Part shown: piece after piece, positions 23,244 through 31,966 of the stretch
Position numbering within the stretch: position 1 is the first letter of the stretch
Layout of the letters: each line of letters opens with the position of its first letter
NCBI GenBank assembly: GCA_910585295.1
Contig: CAJUDE010000037.1
Coordinates: forward strand, 84,846 to 148,845
Source: an uncultured Lachnospiraceae bacterium
GTDB lineage: Bacteria; Bacillota; Clostridia; Lachnospirales; Lachnospiraceae
Direction: 5' to 3'
Length of the DNA: 64,000 nt
Position numbers and translations under genes: made by a program
The notes under the pieces: generated by a model
Told to the model about the DNA's origin: nothing
Databases searched by the model: none
The model's input: the letters and a program-made list of their open reading frames with translations, nothing else

Positions 23244-24431
23244 CTACCGAATAAATCGGATGTCCGCCATATGCATGCGCTTTGCATATAACTGGTATTC
23301 TTCCTGTGTTTTTTCCTTTTCCCAGAGGACAAGGGACACGGAGGTTCCCTGCCCCCGCAAGGCTTCTGCCTCTTGGATGGCTTCCTTTTGCTTCCCTTCC
23401 CCATAGACAACCAATGTCCCATTGCCATTTACTGGGATTTTAATCTTTTGCCTGGACAAAGCTGCCAATAACTGGTCAATAACTACTGCAAACCCAATGG
23501 ATGGGGCGTCTTTCCCAAAATAATTAAGCAGCCTGTCGTAGCGCCCGCCTTTCACAATAGGTTCCCCGCTTCCAAAGGTATAGCCTGCAAAAATAATGCC
23601 CGTATAATAGTGGTAGCTGCTCAGCATGCCAAGCTCAATGGAAATATATTTTTCCACTTTGTAGCATTTGAGCATATCTGCCAATTCCTCCAGCCTGCCT
23701 AATGCATGTAAAATGACAGGGTAGCCAGCAGATAAGGTTTTCGCCCGTTTCAGCATTTCTTCCGATATGCAAAGGCTCCCCAGCATAGAAAATAATTCAT
23801 TTAACTCTTTTGAAAGATGTAAGGAATCCAGTAATTCTTCCACACCAAAGAAATTCTTATTGGAAATCAGCTCAATTAATTCCTGTTCGGTATCTTCCTC
23901 CAAATTGGCCGCTTCTTTCAGCCCACGGAAAAAGTCCACATGCCCAACGCCAATCTGGAATTCCCGTAATCCGGCGGCCTTTAACGAATTAACCACAAGG
24001 GCAAGGACCTCCGCATCCGCAGCCACTGTATTGTCCCCGATTAACTCTGCCCCAAGCTGCGTGCTTTCCTTTAGCCTGCCCTGGTAACTGTTATTATTAA
24101 TAAACGTATTGCCCATATAGCAAAGGCGCACCGGAAATTCTTCATCCCCATAATACTTTGCCGCGCACCTTGCGATGGATGGGGTAATATCCGGCCGAAG
24201 GACCAATGTGTTCCCTTCCCGGTCAAAAAATTTATACAAATCTTTGGAAGGCGTTGTCCCTATTTCTTTACTGAAAATATCAAAAAATTCAAATGTGGGC
24301 GTTTCAATTGCATGATATCCATATTTTTTCAGCAAATGATGCAGGTTTTCCTGCAAAATCAATTTCCGTGCGCATTCTCTATTATAAATATCCCGAACAC
24401 CCTCTGGCGTATGTAATAATTTCCGTTTCAT
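23244..24431 (-). CDS. hisZ: HisZ, regulatory subunit of ATP phosphoribosyltransferase
   Basis: A 395-residue HisRS paralogue with a class II synthetase fold: motif 1 region (MKRKLLHTPEGVRDIY, KYGYHAIETPTFEFFD), motif 2 (LRPDITPSIARCAA), and motif 3 region (GGRYDRLLNYFGKDAPSIGFA). It lacks a long anticodon-binding domain of the HisRS type. The position next to short hisG identifies it as HisZ, not HisS. It is the first gene of the operon, with a consensus promoter 66-94 bases upstream and no visible T-box. Confidence 0.95.
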   Translation of the reverse strand: MKRKLLHTPEGVRDIYNRECARKLILQENLHHLLKKYGYHAIETPTFEFFDIFSKEIGTTPSKDLYKFFDREGNTLVLRPDITPSIARCAAKYYGDEEFPVRLCYMGNTFINNNSYQGRLKESTQLGAELIGDNTVAADAEVLALVVNSLKAAGLREFQIGVGHVDFFRGLKEAANLEEDTEQELIELISNKNFFGVEELLDSLHLSKELNELFSMLGSLCISEEMLKRAKTLSAGYPVILHALGRLEELADMLKCYKVEKYISIELGMLSSYHYYTGIIFAGYTFGSGEPIVKGGRYDRLLNYFGKDAPSIGFAVVIDQLLAALSRQKIKIPVNGNGTLVVYGEGKQKEAIQEAEALRGQGTSVSLVLWEKEKTQEEYQLYAKRMHMADIRFIR

Positions 24432-24496
24432 AACCTATCCTTTCCGCTTGTTCCCAATGCCAGTACTTTAGTATGCTACCACGCTAAAACATGCCT

Positions 24497-24525
24497 ATTA
24501 TATAGGAAACGCCTGTGTTTGTCAA
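24497..24525 (-). promoter_or_regulatory. Consensus promoter of the his operon
   Basis: Minus strand: -35 TTGACA (24525-24520), 17-bp spacer, -10 TATAAT (24502-24497), both hexamers perfect. The -35 overlaps the last codons of recU. The leader to hisZ is short (about 60 bases), too short for a T-box riboswitch. Confidence 0.85.
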
Positions 24526-25055
24526 CCGCGTTTTTCCAAATCCTGCTTTAGCAGGTCAAGGTATGGGACCAGCAGCCCCCCTTTGGGTGAAATAAAAAAA
24601 TCCGGCTCCAGTTCTTCATACCGGAAGCTTTTCCTCCCTCCCCCAATAGACCGGTCCCAAAATTCCATCAGCTTTTGGTAGCGTAGATAGTAGAATTCAT
24701 TTCTATGGGAATAAAACACAATTAGGAAAGCAATGCCGTCCTGCCGTTCAAACTGCCCCATAAAGCTGATCTGGTGGGCATGGATATTTTGCAACGGGAA
24801 CGTGTCTGTATGGCATTCCTTAGCGTCAAAGCACACTGGGATCCCTTGCACTGCCCCAATATAGTCCACGGTGCTTTTCTGGTCGAAATACGCCAGGGTG
24901 ATATGGCGGCTGTCCCTGTCTATCCGCACAGGGGTGATGGGCGTAGGCACCTTCTGGATCAATGCCAGCCCATGCTCTGCATACTTTTCATTGGTAAGGT
25001 TAATAAATTCTTCTAATGTGGAGCCTCTAAGGCCTCTGGAGTTCCATGTCGCCAT
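24522..25055 (-). CDS. recU: Holliday junction resolvase RecU
   Basis: A 177-residue RecU, which cuts four-way DNA junctions during recombination and chromosome segregation. The N-terminus MATWNSRGLRGSTLEEFIN, the QKVPTPITPVRI segment and the nuclease core DQKSTVDYIGAVQGIPVCFDAKE (catalytic acidic residues and Lys) are all present. ATG 25055 follows GGGGAGGTGG. The frame is open 109 codons upstream, but that sequence is the shadow of the pseudouridine synthase. recU usually neighbours a penicillin-binding protein; here it ends an unrelated operon. Confidence 0.95.
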   Translation of the reverse strand: MATWNSRGLRGSTLEEFINLTNEKYAEHGLALIQKVPTPITPVRIDRDSRHITLAYFDQKSTVDYIGAVQGIPVCFDAKECHTDTFPLQNIHAHQISFMGQFERQDGIAFLIVFYSHRNEFYYLRYQKLMEFWDRSIGGGRKSFRYEELEPDFFISPKGGLLVPYLDLLKQDLEKRG

Positions 25056-26065
25056 ACCTTGTCCACCTCCCCTGTCCCAGCCTGTGGGCTGTTTAATGCC
25101 GGATGCTGCCTGAAATAACCAAGCGCCTTTTGGAACACCCCATTGACAGGCGCTTTGAATTCCTTTCCATCCGCAAGCCCCACCCAGCAGGCATGGAGCA
25201 GTTGGGAACGCACCTGAAGGGTTTGCAGGCCCCATACATTTGCTTTTCTGTCCCCATATTTTGGATCGCCAAGGATGGGATGCCCCACAGAAGCAAGTTG
25301 GGCGCGTATCTGGTGGGAACGCCCAGTTTCCAAGCTTACTTCCAGCAAGGTAAAATCTCCCTGCCCTTTGATAGAAAACCATTCCAACGGGGCATAGGAT
25401 GTACGGATGTATTTACTGTCAGGGAGCGCTTCTTTTGTGACCGACCCCTGGTTATTCTTCCCGTCTTTTTGCAGCCACCCTTCCAATGTGCGGGGCGTCC
25501 GCACTTTTCCACATGCCAGGCAAAGGTAATGTTTCTTTACGGAACGGTCCCCAAGCTGCCTTGCCATGCCCTGCAGCCCTTGCAAGCTTTTCCCGGCAAT
25601 CAACACCCCAGAGGTATTCCGGTCCAAGCGGTTGCAGATGGAAGGGCGAAATGCCTGCAGCCCGGCTTCTGTAAGCTCTTGCTTCTGCAGCAGGTAGCCA
25701 ATAATATATTCATTGGCGGAAATATCTGTGGCCTTTGCTTTCTGGGAAAGCATGCCGACAGGCTTATTGATGACAATGATATCTTGGTCCTCATAAATAA
25801 TATCCAATGGGATGCTGGGATAATTTTTCTGGCTCTTTGAAGGCCGTTTGGAAAATTTGGAAAATGTCTCCTCCGACAGGAATAAGGCCACCTCATCCCC
25901 CAAGTTCAGCTTCTTGTCCCCCTCTGCCTTTTGGTTGTTTAACGTTATATTTTTTTTCCGCAGCATTTTGTAAATAAAGCTGCCTGGCGCTTCTGGCAAC
26001 AGTTTTTTCAGGTATTTGTCAAACCGCTGCCCTTGTTCATTTTTTCCGATTTGAAATTTTTGCAT
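25013..26065 (-). CDS. RluA-family pseudouridine synthase (RluC-like)
   Basis: A 350-residue synthase: S4 domain (about residues 12-65), then the RluA catalytic domain with the active-site Asp in CNRLDRNTSG, and GRSHQIRAQLASVGHPILGDPKYG. The S4-first arrangement and basic linker fit RluC types acting on 23S rRNA, but the target cannot be read. Its stop lies 43 bases inside recU, so its last 14 codons overlap that gene. AGGAGG precedes ATG 26065, which shares one base with the upstream stop (TAATG). Confidence 0.88.
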   Translation of the reverse strand: MQKFQIGKNEQGQRFDKYLKKLLPEAPGSFIYKMLRKKNITLNNQKAEGDKKLNLGDEVALFLSEETFSKFSKRPSKSQKNYPSIPLDIIYEDQDIIVINKPVGMLSQKAKATDISANEYIIGYLLQKQELTEAGLQAFRPSICNRLDRNTSGVLIAGKSLQGLQGMARQLGDRSVKKHYLCLACGKVRTPRTLEGWLQKDGKNNQGSVTKEALPDSKYIRTSYAPLEWFSIKGQGDFTLLEVSLETGRSHQIRAQLASVGHPILGDPKYGDRKANVWGLQTLQVRSQLLHACWVGLADGKEFKAPVNGVFQKALGYFRQHPALNSPQAGTGEVDKVWRHGTPEALEAPH

Positions 26066-27903
26066 TATTTCCTCCTGCGTTTCGTCCGGCTTCCAGAACT
26101 ATGGTCCTCACGGGGCTTAATCAGGCAGCCTTTCCCAAACCCTATCAAATCTTTCCGCCCTGATTTTAGCAGCGCTTCTTTCACTAAGCTATAATTTTTG
26201 GGGTTCCGGTATTGGATTAATGCACGCTGCATAGCTTTCTCGTGCGGGTTTTTTGCCACATATACAGGTTCCATCGTCCGTGGGTCTAATCCCGTGTAAT
26301 ACATGCATGTGGAAATGGTGGAGGGGGTGGGGTAAAAATCCTGCACCTGTTCTGGCATATACCCTAAGTCCCGTAAAAATTCTGCAAGCTCCACCGCCTC
26401 CTGCAGCCTGGAACCAGGATGGGAGGACATCAGGTAAGGCACAAGGTACTGTTTCTTGCCTAATTTCTTGTTCATTGCCTCATATTCCCCGACAAATTTA
26501 TGGTAAACTGCCGCTTTTGGCTTGCCCATATAGCGCAATACCTGGTCAGAAATATGCTCTGGCGCCACCTTTAACTGCCCGCTGACATGGTGGCGGCACA
26601 ATTCCTTTAAAAAAGTGCGGTCTGGGTCTGCCAATAAGTAGTCAAACCGGATGCCAGAACGGATAAATACCTTTTTGACCCCAGGAAGCCCACGAAGTTT
26701 TTTCAGCAGCGACAAATAGTCTTTATGGTCAGCCTTTAGGTTTTTGCAAGGTTCTGGGAACAGGCATTGTTTCTTAGCGCAAACGCCGTCGGTCCGCTGC
26801 TTGTTACAGGCAGGGAACCGGAAATTGGCGGTAGGCCCGCCCACATCATGGATATACCCTTTAAAATCCTTGTCCTTAATCAGGGCTTTTGCTTCTTTTA
26901 CCAGGGATTCCTGGCTCCTTGCCTGGACAATGCGCCCCTGGTGGAAGGTCAGGGCGCAGAAATTGCAGCCCCCAAAACAGCCCCGGTTGCTGGTAAGGCT
27001 GAATTTCACCTCAGAAATGGCAGGCACGCCCCCAAGCGGCCCATAAGATGGATGGCAGCCCCGCATATAAGGCAACTCATACACATCATCTAATTCCTGT
27101 TGTGACAGCGGCTTAGACGGGGGGTTTTGCACCACATAAACCTGGTTCGGGTATTCTTCTGCCAGGCGTTTCCCGGAATACGGGTCGGTATTGCAGTATT
27201 GGAGGTAAAAGCTTTGGGCATACGTTTTTTTCTTTTGCTGCACTTCTTCAAATTTAGGCAGGAATATGGCGTCATAGATATCTTCTTTTTTCCGGGTTTT
27301 GTAAACCGTTCCCTCTACAAAGCTGATGTCGCCCACTGCAATGCCGCTGTCCAATGCCTCTGCAAGCCCAAGGACGCTGCGTTCCCCCATGCCATACATT
27401 AAAATGTCTGCCCCGCTGTCCAGCAAAATGGACCGTTTTACCTTATTGCTCCAATAGTCATAGTGGGCAAGCCTGCGAAGGCTTGCCTCCACGCCGCCAA
27501 TTAGGATAGGGGTTTCCTTAAAGGTCTGGCGGATTAGATTCCCATAGACAATAGTTGCATAATCCGGACGTTTCCCCATAACCCCTCCCGAGGTGAAGGC
27601 ATCCTGCTCCCGGCGGCGTTTGGAAACACTGTAATGGTTCACCATAGAATCCATATTCCCACCGCTGATTAAAAATGCCAGCCTTGGCTCCCCATAAATC
27701 GCGATGCTGCCTTTCTGTTTCCAATCTGGCTGGGAAATAATGCCCACGGTGTACCCATGGGCTTCCAGCAGGCGGCTAATAATGGCATGCCCAAAAGAAG
27801 GGTGGTCTACATAGGCATCCCCAATCACATATACAAAATCAAGCTGCGTAATCCCACGCCGCCGCATATCCTCCCTGCAAATGGGCAAAAACTCCTGTTC
27901 CAT
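26065..27903 (-). CDS. YgiQ-family radical SAM protein
   Basis: A 612-residue YgiQ/UPF0313 protein. The N-terminal domain has DAYVDHPSFGHAIISRLLEA and LFLISGGNMDSMVNHY-like motifs, typical of the family. The radical SAM cluster cysteines lie in SNRGCFGGCNFCALTFHQGR, and a second cysteine set is in CNKQRTDGVCAKKQCLFPEPC. The C-terminal KKRRR-rich tail is basic. No function is established for the family. GGAGGAAG precedes the ATG. It lies between the HAD gene and the pseudouridine synthase with almost no gaps. Confidence 0.9.
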   Translation of the reverse strand: MEQEFLPICREDMRRRGITQLDFVYVIGDAYVDHPSFGHAIISRLLEAHGYTVGIISQPDWKQKGSIAIYGEPRLAFLISGGNMDSMVNHYSVSKRRREQDAFTSGGVMGKRPDYATIVYGNLIRQTFKETPILIGGVEASLRRLAHYDYWSNKVKRSILLDSGADILMYGMGERSVLGLAEALDSGIAVGDISFVEGTVYKTRKKEDIYDAIFLPKFEEVQQKKKTYAQSFYLQYCNTDPYSGKRLAEEYPNQVYVVQNPPSKPLSQQELDDVYELPYMRGCHPSYGPLGGVPAISEVKFSLTSNRGCFGGCNFCALTFHQGRIVQARSQESLVKEAKALIKDKDFKGYIHDVGGPTANFRFPACNKQRTDGVCAKKQCLFPEPCKNLKADHKDYLSLLKKLRGLPGVKKVFIRSGIRFDYLLADPDRTFLKELCRHHVSGQLKVAPEHISDQVLRYMGKPKAAVYHKFVGEYEAMNKKLGKKQYLVPYLMSSHPGSRLQEAVELAEFLRDLGYMPEQVQDFYPTPSTISTCMYYTGLDPRTMEPVYVAKNPHEKAMQRALIQYRNPKNYSLVKEALLKSGRKDLIGFGKGCLIKPREDHSSGSRTKRRRK

Positions 27904-27920
27904 ACTTCCTCCAACCTCAA

Positions 27921-28568
27921 TTAAGCGAAAATTTCATGGTAATCCGTAATATAATAATCTGCCAGCCTCCGTTTTTCTTCCTGTTGCCCAATGGAAAATT
28001 CATCTTCCACGGCGCATACCCGCATCCCAGCGTTTTTTCCGGCAAGGATCCCCATTGGCACATCCTCAAACACTAAACAGCGGCAGGGGTCCACCCCAAG
28101 GCGGCTCGCCGCTTCCAGGTACACATCCGGCGCAGGCTTCCCCCGCTCCACTTCACAAGCTGTGACTATTTCTTGTATGTAGTCTTCAAAATGGAGGGAT
28201 TTCGCCACCGCCCCCACCAATTCCTTGGAATTGCTAGTAGCGATCCCAACAGGAATCTGCTGTTTCCTGCAATGCTGCAAAAACCGTTTTGCCCCAGGCT
28301 TAAAATGCACTTCGTATGTATATTTTTCTATTGCCATCCGGTTCCATATTTCTTTTAATTCCTCTACGCTCTCAGAAAGGTGGAATAATTTTTTGGTGTA
28401 AGCCGCTGTTTCTGTAAAGCTCATCCCTTCAATTTCCTGTTGGTAAGTGTCTGGAAGCGTAAGCCCCCGCTGCTCTAAGAATTCCACATCAATGTCATGC
28501 CACAGCCACATGGAATCCACCAACGTCCCGTCTAAATCAAAAATAACGGATTGTATCTGTTCTAACAT
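27921..28568 (-). CDS. HAD-superfamily hydrolase (beta-phosphoglucomutase-like)
   Basis: A 215-residue HAD subfamily IA phosphatase. Motif I FDLDGTLVDS, a cap domain near residues 15-85, motif II Ser/Thr in IATSNS, a Lys in VERGKPAPDVYL and motif IV FEDVPMGILAGKNAGM are all visible. The cap type suggests a small sugar-phosphate or nucleotide substrate. Its ATG lies inside the stop of the upstream gene (ATGTTAG). Confidence 0.88.
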   Translation of the reverse strand: MLEQIQSVIFDLDGTLVDSMWLWHDIDVEFLEQRGLTLPDTYQQEIEGMSFTETAAYTKKLFHLSESVEELKEIWNRMAIEKYTYEVHFKPGAKRFLQHCRKQQIPVGIATSNSKELVGAVAKSLHFEDYIQEIVTACEVERGKPAPDVYLEAASRLGVDPCRCLVFEDVPMGILAGKNAGMRVCAVEDEFSIGQQEEKRRLADYYITDYHEIFA

Positions 28569-29446
28569 GACGTCCTGCTCCTTTTTACCGAATCAAAATA
28601 TTCCAGCCCATACCCGCTTGGCCTGTTCGCTGTCAAAAATCCAATTATGGTATTTTTGGTTTCTTCAAAGGGGTCGGCTCCATCCTGGGAGGGTTCCTTT
28701 GTTTCTTTTTTTCCCTCTTCCTTACTATCTCCTAGCTGCCCTTCCCCTGAGCCTGGCGCTATGGCTTCCTGGCTGGCTGCATCTTTCTTTTCTGATGGGT
28801 TGTCTACAGCATCGCTATTTTTTTCCTTCACCTTCTCGGTGGCCTCTTCTTGCGTCTGGAGGTTTTGGTATTTTGCTGTTTTCGTAAATGCAATGTGGGC
28901 TTTCTGGATTCCCATCACTTTTTTCAGCAGCTTCTCTATCAGCCCAAGCTTTTTCTGCTCAGGGATTACCGGATTGTTGGAAACTTTTTTCAGCTCTGCC
29001 AGGAATCCACCCATTTTATTTAATTTCAGTTTATCCACATCTTCTTTGGTCTTGCAAGATTTTAATTGCTTTTTATAGGCTTCCTTTTCCTGCCGGATTT
29101 CTTGATATTCTTTGTAGGCCTCTGGGTTGCTTTGCTTTAGGTATTCCTCTTCTTCTGGGGTTAAGCCTTCCCCAGATTTCAATTTTGCATCAATGGACGC
29201 CATTTGGCTGCTCTCCCTCATCTTCTGGGCGTCTTCCCGATATTGCTTAATTTGGCGTACCATTGGGTCCATATCTGCCAGGCGTTTCTGCTGTTGGCGT
29301 TCTTTTCTCTCTATTTTTTTCTGGGTTTGCTGGCCCAAGCCCGAGATATGCAATTCTTTTTGCACTTTCCCTGATACGTTTACTTCAGGCTTTAGGTTCC
29401 CTGGCTTATCAAATTTATCCTGTGGCGCTGCTGATATCGTCAACAT
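28562..29446 (-). CDS. Lys/Glu-rich helical protein, unknown
   Basis: A 294-residue protein of a kind I remember from other Lachnospiraceae but with no known function. The N-terminus has MLTISAAPQDKFDKPGN and VSGKVQKELHISG. Long charged helices follow (about residues 45-190), including LTPEEEEYLKQSNPEAYKEY and SCKTKEDVDKLKLNKMGGF. The C-terminal third is low-complexity Ser/Glu/Lys, ending TIIGFLTANRPSGYGLEYFD. No signal peptide or membrane segment. ATG 29446 follows AAAGGGGATGG; the earlier frame belongs to DegV sequence. Coiled-coil scaffold is a guess only. Confidence 0.55.
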   Translation of the reverse strand: MLTISAAPQDKFDKPGNLKPEVNVSGKVQKELHISGLGQQTQKKIERKERQQQKRLADMDPMVRQIKQYREDAQKMRESSQMASIDAKLKSGEGLTPEEEEYLKQSNPEAYKEYQEIRQEKEAYKKQLKSCKTKEDVDKLKLNKMGGFLAELKKVSNNPVIPEQKKLGLIEKLLKKVMGIQKAHIAFTKTAKYQNLQTQEEATEKVKEKNSDAVDNPSEKKDAASQEAIAPGSGEGQLGDSKEEGKKETKEPSQDGADPFEETKNTIIGFLTANRPSGYGLEYFDSVKRSRTSC

Positions 29447-29475
29447 ATGCCCATCCCCTTTCAAACTCTTTCGCC

Positions 29476-30375
29476 CTAGTTTTCTGCTTTGCCTTGCGCT
29501 TTCCTCTTTGGCCTGCAGGAACAGCCAATGCCAAGGCCGCCCTGGCCGATATGGCAGGACACGCCCATGGAAAGGTGGTCGCTTAACACCTCCATGCCTG
29601 GGAACGCTTCCTGGATTTCCTTCAGCCACCCTTCCGTAGTTTCCTTAGAGGCGCTGGAAGCGGCAAGAAGGTATGCTTCCCCATTTTTATGCCATTCCCG
29701 GAACGTGGTTTCCAAGTCATGCTTCATAGCCTCTATCATTGTTTTCCTTGCCCGGGAAAACCCATGGCATTTCTTATAAGTGTCCAAAGTCCCTACATCA
29801 AACTTTAATACAGGTTTAATATTTAATACTGTCCCTAATGCAGCAGTGGCTGGGGAAATTCTCCCGCCCCGTTTTAAATGCTCCAGTGTTTCCACCCCTA
29901 CATAAATTACCATTTTGTCCCTGGATCCCTCCAGGATTTCTTTGATTTCTGGCGCAGTGTAGCCTTCCGCTACCAGCTCTAGCGCATCCAATACCGAACG
30001 GTGCAGCGCGGTGGACACCCTTCCATTGTCAACCACAAAAACCTTGCCTTTATAGGGAGGCTCCTGCGCCATAGCCAAAGCGGCGGCGCAAGAGCCGCTT
30101 AGCCCGCTGCTGATAGGGATATAGACAATCTGCCCATAATCCTTAAGCCCTTTATCCCACAATTCCATCACATCTGCCGGGGAAGGCTGGGACGTGGCAA
30201 CTTCATTGCATGACCCAAGCTTCTGGAAAAATTCTTCCCTGGACAAATCCACATCTTCATAGTAACACTCATTGTCAAAGTAAAAAGGCATGGGCAGCAC
30301 CATAATGCCAAGCTTTTTTGCCTGCTCTTGTGTAATGCCGCTATGGCTGTCTGTAATCACTCCAATTTTTTTCAT
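29476..30375 (-). CDS. DegV-family fatty-acid-binding protein
   Basis: A 299-residue DegV protein, the Firmicutes family of which the FakB subunits present fatty acids to FakA kinase. MKKIGVITDSHSGIT, VATSQPSPADVMELW, IPISSGLSGSC, GVETLEHLKRGGRISPATAALG and the C-terminal HLSMGVSCHIGQGGLG are typical. The second of two adjacent ATGs (30375) is better spaced from GGAGG. The unusual tail CSCRPKRKAQGKAEN is basic. It shares the rsuA stop region (TAATGATG). Confidence 0.88.
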   Translation of the reverse strand: MKKIGVITDSHSGITQEQAKKLGIMVLPMPFYFDNECYYEDVDLSREEFFQKLGSCNEVATSQPSPADVMELWDKGLKDYGQIVYIPISSGLSGSCAAALAMAQEPPYKGKVFVVDNGRVSTALHRSVLDALELVAEGYTAPEIKEILEGSRDKMVIYVGVETLEHLKRGGRISPATAALGTVLNIKPVLKFDVGTLDTYKKCHGFSRARKTMIEAMKHDLETTFREWHKNGEAYLLAASSASKETTEGWLKEIQEAFPGMEVLSDHLSMGVSCHIGQGGLGIGCSCRPKRKAQGKAEN

Positions 30376-30377
30376 CA

Positions 30378-31094
30378 TTACCTCCTTATCTTTTGCAATT
30401 CTGTATCTGTCAATGGGCGGTATTCCCCGGGGCTTAAAGACTCATCCAGTTCCAAACCTCCCATAGAAACACGTTTTAAACACAGAACCTCGTTCCCAAC
30501 TGCCTCAAACATCCGTTTGACCTGGTGGAATTTCCCTTCTGTAACCGTAAGCTCCACCTGTGCAGTGGGCAAGCCTTCCCCTGGCAGTGGGGCAAGCTTT
30601 GCCGGACGGGTTGGCTTTGCCTCCCCAATGTCGATCCCTTGGGCAAACTGTGCAATGTCCTCTTCTGTTACAGGGTTCAATACTTCCGCATAATATGTCT
30701 TTGGGACATGCTTTCCAGGGGCAAGCAGGTTGTGGGACAAGGCGCCGTCATTCGTGATAAGGAGAAGCCCTTCTGTGTCTATATCCAGCCTGCCTACCGG
30801 AAACAAGCCTTTCCTCCTGTTCTCTGGAAAATAGTCCAGGACTGTCTTGTGGCAGTTGTCAGTAGTTGCGCTGACACAGCCTTTCGGTTTATAGAACAGA
30901 TAATATTCATACTGCGCATATGGGATGCTTTGCCCTTGGAAGGACACAACATCTTCCCCTGGCGTTACTTTTTGTTCTGGGCCTGCTGAGAATTCCCCAT
31001 TGACTGTTACCTGTTTTCTGCGAATGTGCTGTTTTACCTGGCTGCGGGTCCCAACCCCCATATCTGCAAGGTATTTGTCAAGCCTGATTTGCAT
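30378..31094 (-). CDS. rsuA: 16S rRNA pseudouridine-516 synthase
   Basis: A 238-residue RsuA-family synthase: an S4 domain (residues 1-60, RLDKYLADMGVGTRSQVK) and a catalytic domain with active-site Asp in VGRLDIDTEGLLLITNDG, followed by GKFHQVKRMFEAVG. Length and the lack of a long C-terminal tail fit RsuA (16S U516) rather than RluB/RluE, though the split is uncertain without alignment. It ends one base over the DegV start. Confidence 0.88.
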   Translation of the reverse strand: MQIRLDKYLADMGVGTRSQVKQHIRRKQVTVNGEFSAGPEQKVTPGEDVVSFQGQSIPYAQYEYYLFYKPKGCVSATTDNCHKTVLDYFPENRRKGLFPVGRLDIDTEGLLLITNDGALSHNLLAPGKHVPKTYYAEVLNPVTEEDIAQFAQGIDIGEAKPTRPAKLAPLPGEGLPTAQVELTVTEGKFHQVKRMFEAVGNEVLCLKRVSMGGLELDESLSPGEYRPLTDTELQKIRR

Positions 31095-31118
31095 ATCCTG
31101 CCCCTTTCCTTTCTGGTG

Positions 31119-31955
31119 TTATGTAAACTGATAATGCAACCGTTTTTTCTCCAGCCATTTCAATATCCAATATGGGTTTACGCTGAGTTCTTCCCCAGTT
31201 TCATCATTAATATAAATCCCAAGATGGAGGTGGACCGCAAATTTCCCAGTGGTCCCTTCCGCGCCATATCCACTGTCCCCCATAAAGCCCAGCAACTCCC
31301 CTGCTTTTACCACATCCCCTTCTTTGAACTCCCTGGCGTAGTCGTTGAGGTGGGCATAATAAAAATATCCGCCGCTGGGGGAACGTATGCCAATACGGTA
31401 TCCGCCTAATTTCAGCCATCCCACCTTTTCCACCGTGCCATCTGTGATGCTAAGGACAGGGTAATGCCCACGCGCATTGAAAGACGCCATAATATCTGTC
31501 CCTTCATGCCCCCGGTTCCCGCCAAAGCTCCGGTCAAACATCCAGGAATTTTCAAAAGATACCACAATGGAGCTGTCGGCTTTTGACAACGGAATGGGGA
31601 AATATTCCAAATCTTCCCAAACTGCCTGTTCCGCCTTTGCCAGTTCCCTGGTTCTGGATGCCTGATATCCATACAATAGCTCTAGGTAACTGTCCAACTC
31701 CTTCTGCCCATCCTTTTCTGTGCATAGGTATCCAAGAAGGTAATCGTACCTGGAATAGCCGGAATCTTTTTCATAACTGCAAAAAGACTCATACAACTCT
31801 GCCGGGACTTCCTGTTGGCGTAGGAGTTCTTTGGTATCTTCCCCAACCAAAAGATGGGTGGCCTTCGCAACCTTCTGCAAACGCCCTATAAGCGTAGTGG
31901 CAAAGCAGACGGCTGCTGTAAGCGCCAATAACCATACCCATACCTGTTTTTTCAT
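31119..31955 (-). CDS. M23 family metallopeptidase (membrane-anchored)
   Basis: A 278-residue protein with an N-terminal membrane anchor (about residues 6-25) and a C-terminal LytM/M23 domain. Zinc ligands are His in RGHEGTDI and the HxH in AVHLHLGIY. The domain also has GYGAEGTTG and HLNDYAREF. It probably cuts peptidoglycan cross-bridges outside the membrane. The stretch between anchor and enzyme (DTKELLRQQEVPAELYESF) is unrecognised. The extra-cytoplasmic address makes it an outlier among the RNA and metabolic genes of the run. Confidence 0.88.
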   Translation of the reverse strand: MKKQVWVWLLALTAAVCFATTLIGRLQKVAKATHLLVGEDTKELLRQQEVPAELYESFCSYEKDSGYSRYDYLLGYLCTEKDGQKELDSYLELLYGYQASRTRELAKAEQAVWEDLEYFPIPLSKADSSIVVSFENSWMFDRSFGGNRGHEGTDIMASFNARGHYPVLSITDGTVEKVGWLKLGGYRIGIRSPSGGYFYYAHLNDYAREFKEGDVVKAGELLGFMGDSGYGAEGTTGKFAVHLHLGIYINDETGEELSVNPYWILKWLEKKRLHYQFT

Positions 31956-31966
31956 ATTCTCCTTTA

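Noticed and set aside
24432..24521. T-box before the his operon
   Set aside because: The leader is about 60 bases, too short for a T-box, and no AGGGTGGNACCGCG-type box is seen.
25056..25382. Longer recU reading frame
   Set aside because: The extra residues are the shadow of the pseudouridine synthase read in another frame; GGGGAGGTGG precedes ATG 25055.
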